A DNA stretch of 64,000 bases, from contig KN880464.1 of NCBI GenBank assembly GCA_000934385.1, forward strand, positions 62,001 through 126,000, written 5' to 3'. Of the stretch, positions 35,332 through 46,876 are shown piece after piece. The translations under genes and the position numbers were made by a program. Origin of the DNA: Cylindrobasidium torrendii FP15055 ss-10 (Eukaryota; Basidiomycota; Agaricomycetes; Agaricales; Physalacriaceae). Position 1 is the first letter of the stretch, and each line of letters begins with the position of its first letter. A model generated the notes under the pieces. That model had not been told where the DNA came from. It worked only from the letters and a program-made list of their open reading frames with translations, and ran no database searches.

Positions 35332-35950
35332 TCGGTATAATGCATAGACAGACAATGTTAGTGTGGTTGGATGATCTACTCCAAGTAACACCCATTCGCG
35401 AGATAGCCTTTCGGACGCACAATATGTCGTGAGCGACGCGGAAAACCCCTACTCGGTTTTAATTAAGGGAAACAATTCACAGCGAAGCCCAGTGACCGAG
35501 CTGTGTGTCCAAATGTATGCCAGGCGCAATTTCTTCGGCATATATGATCTCTGTCGTTTCAACGCCTTGGCTCGGTGCACAATTATTGTGAATGAGATAC
35601 AGTACTGCTGACCTGCCTTACATTGACGGCAGCATAGGACGGCATAGTCTAATGAGTAGACGAGTACTTGCGGGCGTGCTTTCCTCGGCCAAAAGATGTA
35701 CTTCTGTCCTGGATGTGATCAACCTACTCATCAGACAAAGTCCTATTCGTCGTCACTCCCCCTGGGTGTAATATTCGCCAATGCCTGTCCCACGCGCTGA
35801 GAAAGGTCTCCTTGCGGTCACCTGAGCTTCCGTCAAGTCGTCGGGCCATCCGACCGGTTAAATGCTGGATGAACCTGGGATCAATTCCAGAAGTATAAGA
35901 GCCCACTCGCGCGGTGTGTGTTCCTCCAGACCTAAAAGTCCTAGTACACA
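35332..35950. other. Upstream region of the GH11 gene
   Basis: 619 bp. Contains the xylanase TATA box at 35894. No separate gene recognised. Confidence 0.5.
35894..35900 (+). promoter_or_regulatory. TATA box of the xylanase gene
   Basis: TATAAGA, 51 bp upstream of the ATG at 35951. Confidence 0.5.
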
Positions 35951-36691
<741 letters not shown>

Positions 36692-36970
36692 GGGTGCGCG
36701 GGAATGTACGGGCGTGCGGTAGCTGGGTTCTTGAAGGAAGCGTCGACTATCCATGGTGTGTTTTTTCTTTACGCGGTAGTCGGCATGTTGTAGGTAGTAG
36801 AATCGAATTTTGTGGGTCTTGGGCTCGCATGTTGGGCTAGATGTGCGCTGGAGTTCCTTGGAACCAGCGTGACGACAATCTTGATTTATGAGGACACTCT
36901 GTCTCGACATGATGTATGTACATATGTACATGGTACAATTTCAGCTACAAAGTAACAAATACGGATCATC

Positions 36971-38152
36971 CTAAGCTAGTGTCGGGTTGTGAACGTTTGT
37001 ATCACCAACTTCCCATTTCAATGCTGATAATGGGACGACTCCCGAGAATCCAGTGACACCAGTATTCTCATGCCCTCGTGGGCGTTCTCCCTTTGCTACT
37101 ATCCTCGCAGTCGACACGCCCAAGGGCTTCATATCTCGGGCGGTGGGTAAGTCGACCGAGCAGCGCGTTCCAAAGACGAGATGAATACCTTGCAAGCGCG
37201 GCATGTCGACTGAGGTCAACAGGGCTTTCGTATCCCCGACACCCTTAAGGTCGGTCACAACCAGTGTCCGCAACTGGCGCAGCGTCATGGACTCTGTCTC
37301 GATATCCATCATTCCTCCCTTCACGCCGCTCCCGCCGAAGCTGACATCCAAGTATGTGAGGTCTTGCATCCGTTGGAGAAGCGTGAAAAGGTTGGGAAGC
37401 GTGAAGCAGGTCGTCGTCGTCGTGAACGCCGTCACACTTGGCGGGATCTCGTGGAGCGCGCTGGGCTGGTCTGTAGCTAACCATTTGAGGCTTGGCAATT
37501 CTCCTAAGACGGCGGTCGAGAGCTGGGACGCGCCATGTACCGTTGTTACATGGAGCGCGGCCAAGTTTGAAAAGACTCCTGGCACTTGCAGCGGTGGTGG
37601 CAAGAAATTGAATCGCAAGTTCACGACGCGCCGCAAGACGTCGAGCGACAGTGCCCGTTGAAAGGGGTGACATGGAGAGGTGGCGTCGACATTGTAAGGG
37701 TTCACGTACATCCGCAGTGTGAGCGGGACGTCGCGTGAGCGAACCAGCTGCAATTCGAGCAGTTCTGCGATTGCCTGTGTCTGGGTGTGGCGGGAGAAGT
37801 TAAGATAGAGGACAGCCCATGGATGGGGCATGCGGAGAAGCATATGCCGCCAGCGTCGACAGACATGGGTCAGGTTCCATGGCTCGCGGTGGGTATTTAG
37901 GCTATAAGGCGCAAGGTCGCCGATAAGCACGTCTTGCACGCTCAAACAGCATTGGGAAAGTATCTCGTAGAGGATATCGTCCGGCGCGTTGTGGAGGATC
38001 CAGTCGACCTGTGTAGTTTGTGTTGGATGAGGTAGAGTTGGAGCTGCAGGACGAATGGAAGACTGGCATGGGACCGAGTACGACTTGTGATGTTTGCTGA
38101 TAGTGGGTGCAGGTACATCGGGGAGAGCCCAAGTGCGATTGGAGGACCACAT
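36971..38152 (-). CDS. F-box protein (inverted-pair member A)
   Basis: Predicted SCF adaptor of the basidiomycete F-box/LRR-like superfamily. Single uninterrupted 393-codon frame, MWSSNRTWALPDVPAPTISK to VGDTNVHNPTLA. F-box at about residues 50-110: APDDILYEILSQCCLSVQDV, then NLTHVCRRWRHMLLRMPHPW, AVLYLNFSR. Later regions are leucine-rich with irregular repeats (LRRVVNLRFNFLPPP, LFTLLQRMQDLTYLDVSF, LRQLRTLVVTDLKGV). It aligns along its length with the plus-strand protein ending at 40300 (DDVLYTIFMLCC, TLSYVCQRWRSVVLNIPQVW), so the two are divergent paralogs separated by about 1 kb. Confidence 0.8.
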   Translation of the reverse strand: MWSSNRTWALPDVPAPTISKHHKSYSVPCQSSIRPAAPTLPHPTQTTQVDWILHNAPDDILYEILSQCCLSVQDVLIGDLAPYSLNTHREPWNLTHVCRRWRHMLLRMPHPWAVLYLNFSRHTQTQAIAELLELQLVRSRDVPLTLRMYVNPYNVDATSPCHPFQRALSLDVLRRVVNLRFNFLPPPLQVPGVFSNLAALHVTTVHGASQLSTAVLGELPSLKWLATDQPSALHEIPPSVTAFTTTTTCFTLPNLFTLLQRMQDLTYLDVSFGGSGVKGGMMDIETESMTLRQLRTLVVTDLKGVGDTKALLTSVDMPRLQGIHLVFGTRCSVDLPTARDMKPLGVSTARIVAKGERPRGHENTGVTGFSGVVPLSALKWEVGDTNVHNPTLA

Positions 38153-39115
38153 AGTGAGAGGAGGAGAAAGAAAGGTTACTTGTCACATCTCTTGTTTCCC
38201 GTCTCCCAATTTATAGGCCGCTGTGACTCTGAAGTGGTAGCTGTGATGCAACACTGCAACGATGTGACGCCGAGAGACTACCACTGCTTTCAGGAAGAAT
38301 GCGCCGATAAACACGGCCTGTAGCGGCCTGGATTATGAATATTCAGAAGACGGTGCTCTCACGCTGCCCGACCTCCCAAAAAGAATGATAAACCATACAA
38401 ACCACTAAAAGGTTAAATTGGACGTTCAACTTGGATTCCATCAAAATTCGATGCGTTTGAACCACTTCGGACACGTTTCGTGACTGGGCGGCGGTTGAGA
38501 GCAGGTGAGCTGGACCAGAGTACGACGCCGCAATGGTCAGCCGCGGCGATCACGGTCCTTTCCCCTTGCTTTCCCCTCTCACCGCCATCAAGCCATCATC
38601 AAGCCAATCTACGCGACAATCGCCTACGATTTATGGACGACGCCAGCCAGCGATGGTGCCTCGACGCTCCAGCCGTTATTCTACCAACACCTAGCGCAAT
38701 TCGACGACGTCTGGGAATGATCCTTTCTTGCGCTGCCAATGCCAGACCCTTCGTCTATCACTCGCAAGCATAAACCAATGTCAATCATCGCTTCTGGGCA
38801 GTCTACACAGTTCAAACAACTCGGCACCCTGGCCATCTCTCGTTCGCCGTAGCCTCATTCCATGGATAACAGTGTGGCATTATATCCAAGGCTTCAATGT
38901 TCAACGTTCAACGTCAACCTACAGCTTTGATACAGCTCAAAACGCAAAATTATACGTACGCCTGCCCATTGCCCATTGCGTAGTGATCTATTCTGACCAA
39001 CAGTCTCAGGTTTGATGAATGTGCATGGAAATCTGCGGCATGGCGAATCCCAACTGGCTTTCCCTCTTACACTCGTGCTTGTTCCCAGACTCGCAAACTT
39101 CGCAAGAACTGTGAC
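38153..39115. promoter_or_regulatory. Shared upstream region of two divergent F-box genes
   Basis: 963 bp between two divergent F-box paralogs. Short open frames on the plus strand (38480-39015) have no recognisable content. Confidence 0.45.
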
Positions 39116-40300
39116 ATGCTCTCACAACGCGGGCCTTCGGCAGCAAGACAGCGCTACGTACGCTACTACGCGACAAGAACGTCGCACCGGTCTTTTTTGG
39201 ACGCGTCGGGCGCAAAGGAGGACGAAACCCGGCGGATGCACGAGGCACTACCGCTCTCAATCCTTCCGGGCGTCGCTGAGGCGACCAACCTCGTGCACAT
39301 TCTCCCCGACGACGTCCTCTACACCATATTCATGCTATGTTGCGACTCGCCAAAAGACATCCTGGACGACTGCAGTTCCTTATTCAGTTTGGACACCAGC
39401 CGAGCACCGTGGACGCTGTCGTATGTGTGCCAGCGGTGGCGCTCCGTAGTCCTGAACATCCCGCAAGTCTGGGCCGCCATTTACCTTAGGTTCTACCGCA
39501 CGACTGGGGCCCGCCTTCTCAAGCTACAAATTTCTCGCGCGCGCCATTGTCCGCTCATATTACGCCTTTCTCTCAACCCGCACCACCCGTCCATCCAGCA
39601 TTGTCAAGCACATCCATACCTACGCGTCCTAACGCGTCCGATTCTCGAAAAAGTCGTCATTCTTCGCACGAATTACACGCTCCCAGCTTTTCGTGATTGC
39701 CTCCCCAAATTGCAGTCGCTGCATATTACGTCTGGCACGGACAACGAAGGCCTCGGCGCACTGCCATGCATTCGCACATTGGTGACCGAGAATGACTGCT
39801 GCATCCCAGGCGGGATTGATCTCGAAAAACTCGAAAACTATCGCATCCGGTGCGCGTCGCTCAAGGTCGTTCTGCCCATCCTCTCCCGCATGACAAGTCT
39901 CGTATCCCTCGACATCACGTTCTACTCCCCGAACTTTGCTTTTCCTTTCCCTGAAACGGACGGAGGGGCCATATCGTTGCCCGCGTTGCAAACGCTGGCA
40001 CTTTTCGACGTTGTAGGGAATGGAGCCACGAAGACGCTGCTGCTTGCCCTCCATATGCCACGGCTGGAGCGCCTTGAGCTTATGTTCGGGCGCTTCTGTC
40101 AAATGCTCCTGCCGAGCGCATGGGATGGGCTGGGGGAGATGACAATGTTGAGGGAGTTCTATCTTTCGACGGTGCAAGCGATGGATCAGGGCATGTGTGA
40201 AGAGGACCAGCAGGCGGTGAAGGAATTTCTGAAGTTGATGCCGCATGTGCGCGAGACTGCTACCATAGACGAGGGGAGGCGGTGCGAAAAGATGCCTTGA
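39116..40300 (+). CDS. F-box protein (inverted-pair member B)
   Basis: Uninterrupted 394-codon frame, MLSQRGPSAARQRYVRYYAT to EGRRCEKMP; an internal ATG at about 39236 (MHEALPLSILPG) is an alternative start. F-box: HILPDDVLYTIFMLCCDSPK, TLSYVCQRWRSVVLNIPQVW, AAIYLRF. Leucine-rich body: PILEKVVILRTNYTLPAF, LPKLQSLHIT, LPILSRMTSLVSLDITFYSP, LPALQTLALFDVVGN, HMPRLERLELMFG. Homologous to the minus-strand F-box gene to the left. No introns, as in that paralog, which distinguishes this pair from the intron-rich array at 22679-28940. Confidence 0.8.
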   Translation: MLSQRGPSAARQRYVRYYATRTSHRSFLDASGAKEDETRRMHEALPLSILPGVAEATNLVHILPDDVLYTIFMLCCDSPKDILDDCSSLFSLDTSRAPWTLSYVCQRWRSVVLNIPQVWAAIYLRFYRTTGARLLKLQISRARHCPLILRLSLNPHHPSIQHCQAHPYLRVLTRPILEKVVILRTNYTLPAFRDCLPKLQSLHITSGTDNEGLGALPCIRTLVTENDCCIPGGIDLEKLENYRIRCASLKVVLPILSRMTSLVSLDITFYSPNFAFPFPETDGGAISLPALQTLALFDVVGNGATKTLLLALHMPRLERLELMFGRFCQMLLPSAWDGLGEMTMLREFYLSTVQAMDQGMCEEDQQAVKEFLKLMPHVRETATIDEGRRCEKMP

Positions 40301-40475
40301 GGTTGGCGAGAGGCATCATTCACTGTAGCTGCATTGCTTAGACGTTATATTAGAGGGCCAAATTGATAGCTGTCGTCAGCTAGTTTTTGTCTACATAATG
40401 CATACTGCTTTACGACTGAGAGTTCTACTTGCTTGAGTCATTAGGAAACAGCTGCGGGTTGGTCCAACTTCAATA

Positions 40476-40611
40476 TCCAATTTTGAGTGGATAATGCCAC
40501 CGGTGTAGACTCGACACCAGCCGCTTCGCCAACCGGCGAGTCCCATCACTTGTTATCGTGACGAGTCGGGCGGCTGGCTCGAGACTACCACCGGTGGCGC
40601 AAAAAATTGGA
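40476..40611. mobile_element. Imperfect inverted repeat, possible MITE
   Basis: 136-bp hairpin: TCCAATTTT at the left end (40476-40484) and AAAATTGGA at the right end (40603-40611). Inside these, GCCACCGGTG and GACTCGACACCAGCCGC on the left have partners CACCGGTGGC and GCGGCTGGCTCGAGAC-like sequence on the right. Arms are interrupted by small loops. No target-site duplication is evident and no coding capacity exists. It lies directly next to the tRNA gene, a common insertion neighbourhood. A degenerate MITE is my reading; a chance hairpin is less likely given the arm length. Confidence 0.5.
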
Positions 40612-40640
40612 TGCCGCCGCCGCCGACGGGAAAACGTAGT

Positions 40641-40733
40641 AGCCCACCGCGAGGGTCGAACTCGCAGCCTTCAGATCGCCTATTCGAACAGGGGATAAGA
40701 GTCTGACGCTCTATCCGATTGAGCTAGGCGGGC
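40641..40733 (-). tRNA. tRNA-Lys (CTT) with a 19-nt intron
   Basis: On the minus strand the 5' acceptor strand is GCCCGCC (40733-40727) and its partner GGTGGGC lies at 40648-40642, with T as discriminator at 40641. D-arm GCTC/GAGC, anticodon stem TCAGA/TCTGA, anticodon loop CTCTTA plus one base 3' of the intron, T-arm GCGAG/CTCGC with TTCGACC loop. Anticodon CTT reads AAG (lysine). The intron starts one base 3' of the anticodon, the canonical position. A T4 run lies just downstream (40634-40631 on the plus strand as AAAA) as Pol III terminator. Confidence 0.93.
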
Positions 40734-40949
40734 TGGTAAGGGCGGGATGATGCGCATCCCCACGCGCAGCACGTAGTCAAGTGTTGAACTGGCCCTGCAG
40801 TGTCAAGATAACTATGTAGTCTAAACGCATACATTACAAGTAAGTTATGTCTTCTGAGTCCTGACGATATGTACACTAACGGCGTCCATGAACACAGGTC
40901 TCCGTCGTTCTCCATTCCGACATCCACCCGTAGCAGCGCTGCATTTCCC

Positions 40950-42761
40950 TCAGCCAAGCATAGGCATCAAGTCTACCATCCCGCGCCCCGTGTGCTGGGT
41001 ATGATGCCACAGCGCATCTGGAGGACGCTTCATATGCTTGATGGTGGTTTGTACTTCCGAATGATGTATCGCACACTTGAACGCTGGATGTCCCGGTGGA
41101 TGCATTGTCGACATATCGACGCACCTCAGCGCACCCTGCGGTGCTGCCCTTGCCAAATAAAGCGCCTCCAAAATCTCTGTTTCCAGCCCCTCAAAGTCCT
41201 CGAGCGCCAGCGACTCGAGATGCGGGCAAACGATGGGTGGGCACGCAAGACGCTGGAGGAGAGCTTGTGCATAGGCAGTATCCCGCGATACCTCGTTGAG
41301 TTGGTAGAACTGGTATTTGCTCTGCGGGCTCTTGAACTCTAGATTGCGGATGTGGGGAAGGAAAGGGAGGCATTCAACGACGAGCTCGCTCAGACAGCAG
41401 TGCGGCATGAGAAAGCGCAGATTGCGTAGTGGTGGTGCTGTTTGCTCTAGCATTTGGCGCAGGCTGATGAGGAAGCAGAACACGGCCGGTTCTTCTGGGT
41501 TGGGCTGTTGAGGTGAACGGCACGGCGTTGTTCCGACAATCAGTGTTTCGAGAGCAGGCATGTGAGCGGCGTCAAAGAAGTCTGGCAGGTTGGTGTTGTC
41601 CGTGCGCTGTCCACGTAGATGGATCTCGAGTGTGCGGAGGCGCGGCAAAGTAATGCGGGTCGTTCCCGCAGGTGCGGGGGTCGAAGGAGCAAAGGTTGTC
41701 GAGCGGCTTGTTGGGCCCCAGAGCCGGAAATATATGAGTTCGGGGCACTGGCTGAGAATGGAGACAAGGTCGGCAGAGCACTCGCAAAGCCCACGCGACG
41801 AGCTCAGTTGAAGATGCGTGAGCTGAGCAAGCGGAAAGTCTTTGCTGATATCGGGCGGCGTGTAGCGAATGGAGTGGCTGGTGTACGAAACTCTGCGGAG
41901 GCGAGGTGCTTGGTTGAGGATGGGGAATGTCTCGGACGGGGCCATGTCCACTTCATTGACGTTGACGAACGACATGGCGTTGAGTGGAACCTCAAAATCA
42001 ACGTAGAGTGTTTCTAGAAGTGGAAGGTTGTCGCACTGAAAGTCGGATAAAAGCATCTTGGATAGCACGGGTGTGATCATGAGGTTCAGGCTTTCACACC
42101 TCGGAGCGTACCGTTGGAGGATGTCGCGGAGGATGAGCGCCGGCTCGTACGACGCAATGTCGGGTGGGTCTTGCGCCCGCTCATTTCCCCTGCAGAATAT
42201 CGAAAGTTGGAGAGAATGATTGCTTGTGCGGGCCATCCATTCCGAGAATGCCAGTCGAAAGCGGTCATAGTTAATGTTGCGCTGTGGTACTAATGGCACG
42301 CCGAATTGGCCCGGGACAACGACGTGCAAGTTCGACCATAGCTTGGGTGTTTGAAGTGCGATGCTTCGCCAACGGCTGCAGACCTGGCCGAGCCGTAGTG
42401 GGGCTTCTTTGGAGGAAATGATGCATGGCTTTGGCACGCAGAGCATGAAAATTTCTTGCAGCAACTCCGATGGAAGGCTGCGGAGGGGTGAAAGAATCGA
42501 CCTGTGCTGTCCCAATAAATATTTGGTGTCGAGGTCTGCGTGTTCTTGCTTGAGGGCGTTCAACTCGGCGACGAGACCATGTACGCGTTGCTGGATATCA
42601 CGCGAGCGCCTATACGGTGCAGCAAGATAGTGTTTGACCCGTCGAATTTCCTCATCTTCAGGAATGTCATTTGTGACCAGCAGTTTGTTGAACGGAGAAG
42701 CTTTGGCGTAGGATGACGGATATGAGTTTGTTGGAATTTCTGAATGGCAAGATGTTATCAT
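40950..42761 (-). CDS. F-box protein with N-terminal coiled coil
   Basis: Large single-frame F-box protein of about 600 residues. The N-terminus has a heptad-like helix IRRVKHYLAAPYRRSRDIQQ, RVHGLVAELNALKQEHADLD, typical of the basidiomycete F-box type that begins with a short coiled coil. F-box: LRSLPSELLQEIFMLCVPKP, RLGQVCSRWRSIALQTPKLW. Body: SEWMARTSNHSLQLSIFC, LNLMITPVLSKMLLSDFQCD, PRLRTLEIHL and VCPHLESLALEDFEGLETEI give leucine-rich repeats. C-terminus: PPDALWHHTQHTGRGM, VDLMPMLG. It lies just downstream of the tRNA-Lys gene and convergent with F-box member B. No introns needed. Confidence 0.82.
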   Translation of the reverse strand: MITSCHSEIPTNSYPSSYAKASPFNKLLVTNDIPEDEEIRRVKHYLAAPYRRSRDIQQRVHGLVAELNALKQEHADLDTKYLLGQHRSILSPLRSLPSELLQEIFMLCVPKPCIISSKEAPLRLGQVCSRWRSIALQTPKLWSNLHVVVPGQFGVPLVPQRNINYDRFRLAFSEWMARTSNHSLQLSIFCRGNERAQDPPDIASYEPALILRDILQRYAPRCESLNLMITPVLSKMLLSDFQCDNLPLLETLYVDFEVPLNAMSFVNVNEVDMAPSETFPILNQAPRLRRVSYTSHSIRYTPPDISKDFPLAQLTHLQLSSSRGLCECSADLVSILSQCPELIYFRLWGPTSRSTTFAPSTPAPAGTTRITLPRLRTLEIHLRGQRTDNTNLPDFFDAAHMPALETLIVGTTPCRSPQQPNPEEPAVFCFLISLRQMLEQTAPPLRNLRFLMPHCCLSELVVECLPFLPHIRNLEFKSPQSKYQFYQLNEVSRDTAYAQALLQRLACPPIVCPHLESLALEDFEGLETEILEALYLARAAPQGALRCVDMSTMHPPGHPAFKCAIHHSEVQTTIKHMKRPPDALWHHTQHTGRGMVDLMPMLG

Positions 42762-43251
42762 CTGGAGGTAAAGTAAGCTTGAGTTGCTAGGACCTCATTG
42801 TTGCGCACCCTGGTGCTCCGGCGACGAAGTTCAAAAGTACTTGCGCGTAGTCGAAGGTGGTTGTGACTTGGCAAGCGACACCGTTCGGAGCGGGGGCAAT
42901 GCGCACTCGATCACCTCTGATCCGGGGCATCCTTTGCTCTACACCTTCAAGATGGTTGACAAAGGTCTTAGCTGAACCATTGCTACTGAAAGAAACCCTT
43001 CAAAAATTGGCCTTTCTCTTTTTCGGTCACTCTTCGCCGCTGGTTGGCACCGGTCCAGCACCATACCCAACCGCAATGTTGTAGATTGGTCAGTCACTTT
43101 TTTGGTATCATATGTCGCCTATTGAACATATAGCGACCCAGCCGGACCGTGTAACGTGGCTCTGGCCCACTCTTTATCAACAGAACAGCCTACTCATGAC
43201 CAGAGAGATAAACGTTCGAATCACAACCCCACTTATCAACAGTCCTCCATC
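42762..43251. promoter_or_regulatory. Divergent upstream region of F-box gene and SDR gene
   Basis: 490 bp between the starts of the minus-strand F-box gene and the SDR gene. No clear motif. Confidence 0.4.
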
Positions 43252-44305
43252 ATGCCTGTGGATCGCAAAGAGCTTGAAAGTCGTGTATTACCGCAGATGG
43301 TGCTGTCAGAGGCATCAAATCCTCTGACTGCACCTCTTCCCCAACTCACTGCGTCCAATCCGGCCGATCGTGCACTCCAGCGCTTCGCCGTCGAAGGTGC
43401 TGCCATCGGTAAGCTTGATTGTGTGCTGAAGACGACTCCGAATAACTGTAGTCTCAGTTACTGGCGGCTCTGGATTTCTAGGCATCGCAGCTGTTCGTGC
43501 ATTGCTCGAACATGGAGCGCCTGGCATTGCCATCTTCGACATGCACACATCCTTGCAAACGGCCGAGCCCGCTATCGCAGACCTCAGGACCAAATTCACC
43601 TCTGCGACCATCATCACAAAGACTATCGATGTCTGTGACGAGGCCGTGGTTCGTGATGCCGTAGATGAGTCCGCCAAGGAGATAGGACAGATTAGACACC
43701 TTCTGTGCTTCGCTGGCATTGTAGGATGTGCTCCCTCTCTGGAGGTAGACATCGATGCTTGGCGGAAAGTTATCGATGTCAACCTTACAGGTAGCTGGAT
43801 ATGCGCGCAAGCTGTTGCTCGGTATGTTCAAGCTCCACCCTGAAATAGCTCGCCATTCTCAATTCTTTCGCGCAGGAAAATGGTCGAGCAACAGACCAGT
43901 GGCAGTATTGTTTTCACTGCCTCCATCTCGGGCCATAGCGTCAATTTCCCACAACCACAGGTTGCTTACAACACCTCGAAGATGGGCATACGCCAGTTAG
44001 CTCGTTCTCTCGCGGCAGAGTGGGCGCATCACGGGATTCGCGTCAACAGTATCAGCCCAGGCTACATGAACACTATTCTCAATCATGGCGATGGTCTTAA
44101 GGCAGCGCGAGAGATCTGGGCAGCAAGAAATCCCATGGGAAGAATGGGAGAGCCAGAGGAGTTGACTGGTGCGGTGATCCTTTTGTCGAGTGCATTCGCG
44201 GGGCGATACATCACCGGAATCGACATTGTTGTCGACGGTCGGTTTTCTTCCTTCCTCACTCTTCAGCGCTGATAAATGCTTCCAGGTGGCCAAACTTTGT
44301 TCTAG
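43252..44305 (+). CDS. Short-chain dehydrogenase/reductase (mannitol/sorbose-reductase-like)
   Basis: Classical SDR NAD(P)-dependent oxidoreductase; a polyol or sugar reductase is likely from family resemblance. MPVDRKELESRVLPQMVL is a non-conserved leader. Exon 2 restores VSVTGGSGFLGIAAVRALLE (TGxxxGxG nucleotide site); further FAGIVGCAPSLEVDIDAWR, DVNLTGSWICAQAVAR, then GSIVFTASISGHSVNF (active Ser), the catalytic YNTSKMGIRQLARSL (Y-x3-K), and RVNSISPGYMNTIL. C-terminus: ARNPMGRMGEPEELTGAVIL, YITGIDIVVDG; the intron at 44241-44284 must be removed to give the family ending DGGQTLF. Without it a stop would fall 10 codons earlier with an unusual tail. Four exons in total. Confidence 0.88.
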
Positions 44306-45026
44306 CCAGATATTCCGCCGTGCGTTCCTTCATGAATTCAGCTGTAAGATCATAGAGACGTATCATGTACGGACCTCTTGTAAAAGTATCCCGTTAGTAT
44401 GATATATTCAACGTCGCGTTTTCTGGGCACGTCCTTCCCATAAAGAGATGGCGCCAGGTCCGCTGGGGCCCAAGATTAAGCCTTGAGGATTCCCCGCAGG
44501 TCCTTGCGATCCTCCCTAAGTAAGAGTGCCTATGAACTCGCGTGTATTCTGAGAGGACTTTTACACGTACAACTACAAGTGAGTACCACTTCGACCGCAT
44601 GCATGCGCTGGAAGGCCGTCGACAGACGTTTCGAAGTTCATCTCTACTGTTCTGAGCTGAGGCGGCTGGCAGATTTAGAGTTGAGGGAGTTCATATCTGG
44701 GATCACCTTGCATAATCTCGCATTTTATCATAGCAAAAACTGCTCTACGCAGCTCTCGTTACCGTCTCAGAGAACCAGGAGGTACCCTCGTATTTACGAG
44801 GAGGCCGCGGCGGACCCGGGCCGAGTTACCGACGTACTGTCACTCCGCGATCAGTCAATCGACCCTCTTTAAAATGTGTCCAGTACCAGGCGGCACGTGC
44901 AGCTTAATTCTGAGCCCTCGGCCTATAATAAAACTTGCTTCATACCACCACAAGCGAATGGATTCTCCCTCCAAGACCCCAAAAAACTTTTGGTAGATTC
45001 GCCCTGTGCCCCAGCCCAACTTCACC
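44306..45026. other. Intergenic region
   Basis: 721 bp. The open frame at 44483-44872 (129 codons) has no partner exon or recognisable domain and is rejected as a gene. Confidence 0.5.
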
Positions 45027-46876
45027 ATGGTCGACGTCGGCACACTCATCTGGCTGTCCTTCCGGCCCTTGATAAAACTGTGCGCATATTGTCGACTGGT
45101 TTCGCACCGTCGCTGACGACGTCGCGCGCAGTGTCCTATGTGTAGGAAGCGGTTTCGTGATCACCAAAGCAGACATATTCCCTGCTATTGCCGCCCGTGG
45201 GGCGGGCCAGGTTGCCCTTGTACGTTTTTATAATCTTGAAACCGATGCTCCAGACATTAACCTCGACCACAGAATATCACTGGCCCATGTCTGATGTTTT
45301 CCAAAATTCTGCCGGCGTTTTCGACCAAGAATATCCATGTCCTAGGTTGGCGTTCATAGCACCATCTTCAGTCCAAGCACGCTCAACAGAGCCCTTAGCC
45401 CCACTCTTCGCAATTGCCGCCATATATCAGACCATGGGCATGGTCATGGCACTTTTTGTTAAGCAACTATTCTGGGTCCCGCATCGGTTCCGGTATGGTA
45501 TCATCGCTGCTGGAGGCTGGGGAAACTGTGGTGACCTTCGTGAGATTGACTTACTCTGGCATCAGTCCTCGCAAACTCAATCTTCCCTCTAGCTACGGCG
45601 GTCGTAATGAGCTTGGCCGCAAACTCCCCATTCAAAGGACAGGAAGACCAGGACTTGTCTGTCGCCTACATTTCCGCTCTCATCCTGTTCTACACTGTGC
45701 GTGACTTTATCTAACCTCCACCCGTTGGTCTAAATTGGGTATATCTAGTTCACATTCTTCCCGTTGGGCGGACACAATCTTGTCAAGAAAGACTTCGAAG
45801 GCCCTGATGTTGAACCAGAGGAGGTTCAGTCGGCTCTTCGACAACGCCAGACCCGTCTGATTCGTTCATTCCGTGGAATTTGGCCATGCTCATCCGCCAT
45901 CGGCGCAGACACAGAAAAAGCACATGCCGAAGGTTCTGGAGAGGAGAAATCGGCAGAAAACGACGCCGCCATGGCCCAGCGCCAGGACGACTCGGAGGAG
46001 CCTCGAGTGCACTGGAACGAGGCGAGCTGCCCGGGGACACCTGTAGAGCGACCATCCACGCGTCGGCATGTATCATTCTTCGAAGACGGCTCAACAGCTG
46101 TCCCAACAGAGGGTCCTACTCGTCCGCCATCCATCGACGGAGAGGAAGGCTCACCCGACCTTGCGCTATCTCATCTACACAAGATGAAGGTTGACCGCCA
46201 ATTATTGTCGCCTCCACCCCGTCGCTCGAAAGGACTTGTCGCCTGGGATATTGTGAAAGCCTTCCTTAAGTCCATCTGCATGCCACTTTCGCTTGCCATC
46301 ATCATCTCTTTCCCCATCGCCCTCATTACTCCGCTCAAGGCTCTGTTTCTTCCCGTTGCAGGCTTCAACATGCACCCCGCCCCCGATGGCGAACCTCCAC
46401 TCGCTGTGATATACGATTTCGCTCAGTTTATGGGCGGAGCATCAGTGCCGCTCAACCTGGTGTGTCTTGGCTCGGCGCTGGCCCGGTTGAACGTGCCGAG
46501 AAGCCAGTGGTCGTCGCTACCCCTTGGCGCCATTATGTCGCTTGCCGTGGGGAGGATGGTCATTATGCCAATTTTGGGCGTCCTCATCTGCGAAGGTCTT
46601 ATCTCCCTCGACTTCATTTCCAAGGAGGACAGGGTACTCCAATTCATCTGCATGTACGCTCTTCCGTCGTCTGTCCGTATTGGAGACTCGTGACTGACTG
46701 CTTTGGCCAGTTTCTTCTCATGCCTCCCCACACAAACTACACAAGTGTATATTACACAGGTTTATAGCGGAACAGGAAGTGCGGAGCATCTTTCCGCGTT
46801 TCTCATCCCGCAGTACATCATAATGTTTCTTTCGATGACCGTGCTGTCTGCATATGCACTGCAGCTTATTTTCTAA
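45027..46876 (+). CDS. Auxin-efflux-carrier (AEC/PIN-like, ECM3 type) transporter
   Basis: Multi-pass membrane protein; in fungi probably located in the ER or vacuole. Starts MVDVGTLIWLSFRPLIK. After introns: VGSGFVITKADIFPAIAARG, AGQVAL | NITGPCLMFSKILPAFSTKN, IHVLG, then RHIYQTMGMVMALFVKQLFW and VPHRFRYGIIAAGGWGN. Further: ANSIFPLATAVVMSLAANSP, FTFFPLGGHNLVKKDFEG. A long central hydrophilic loop follows (EEVQSALRQRQTRLIRSFRG, then acidic stretches). The second half has SLAIIISFPIALITPLKALF, AQFMGGASVPLNLVCLGSAL, LPLGAIMSLAVGRMVIMPIL and finishes with LIPQYIIMFLSMTVLSAYAL, QLIF. Five-plus introns. Fungal relatives are poorly characterised. Confidence 0.85.

Noticed and set aside
44483..44872. 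129-codon plus-strand open frame
   Set aside because: No recognisable motif and no promoter; lies between two genes that end and start cleanly without it.
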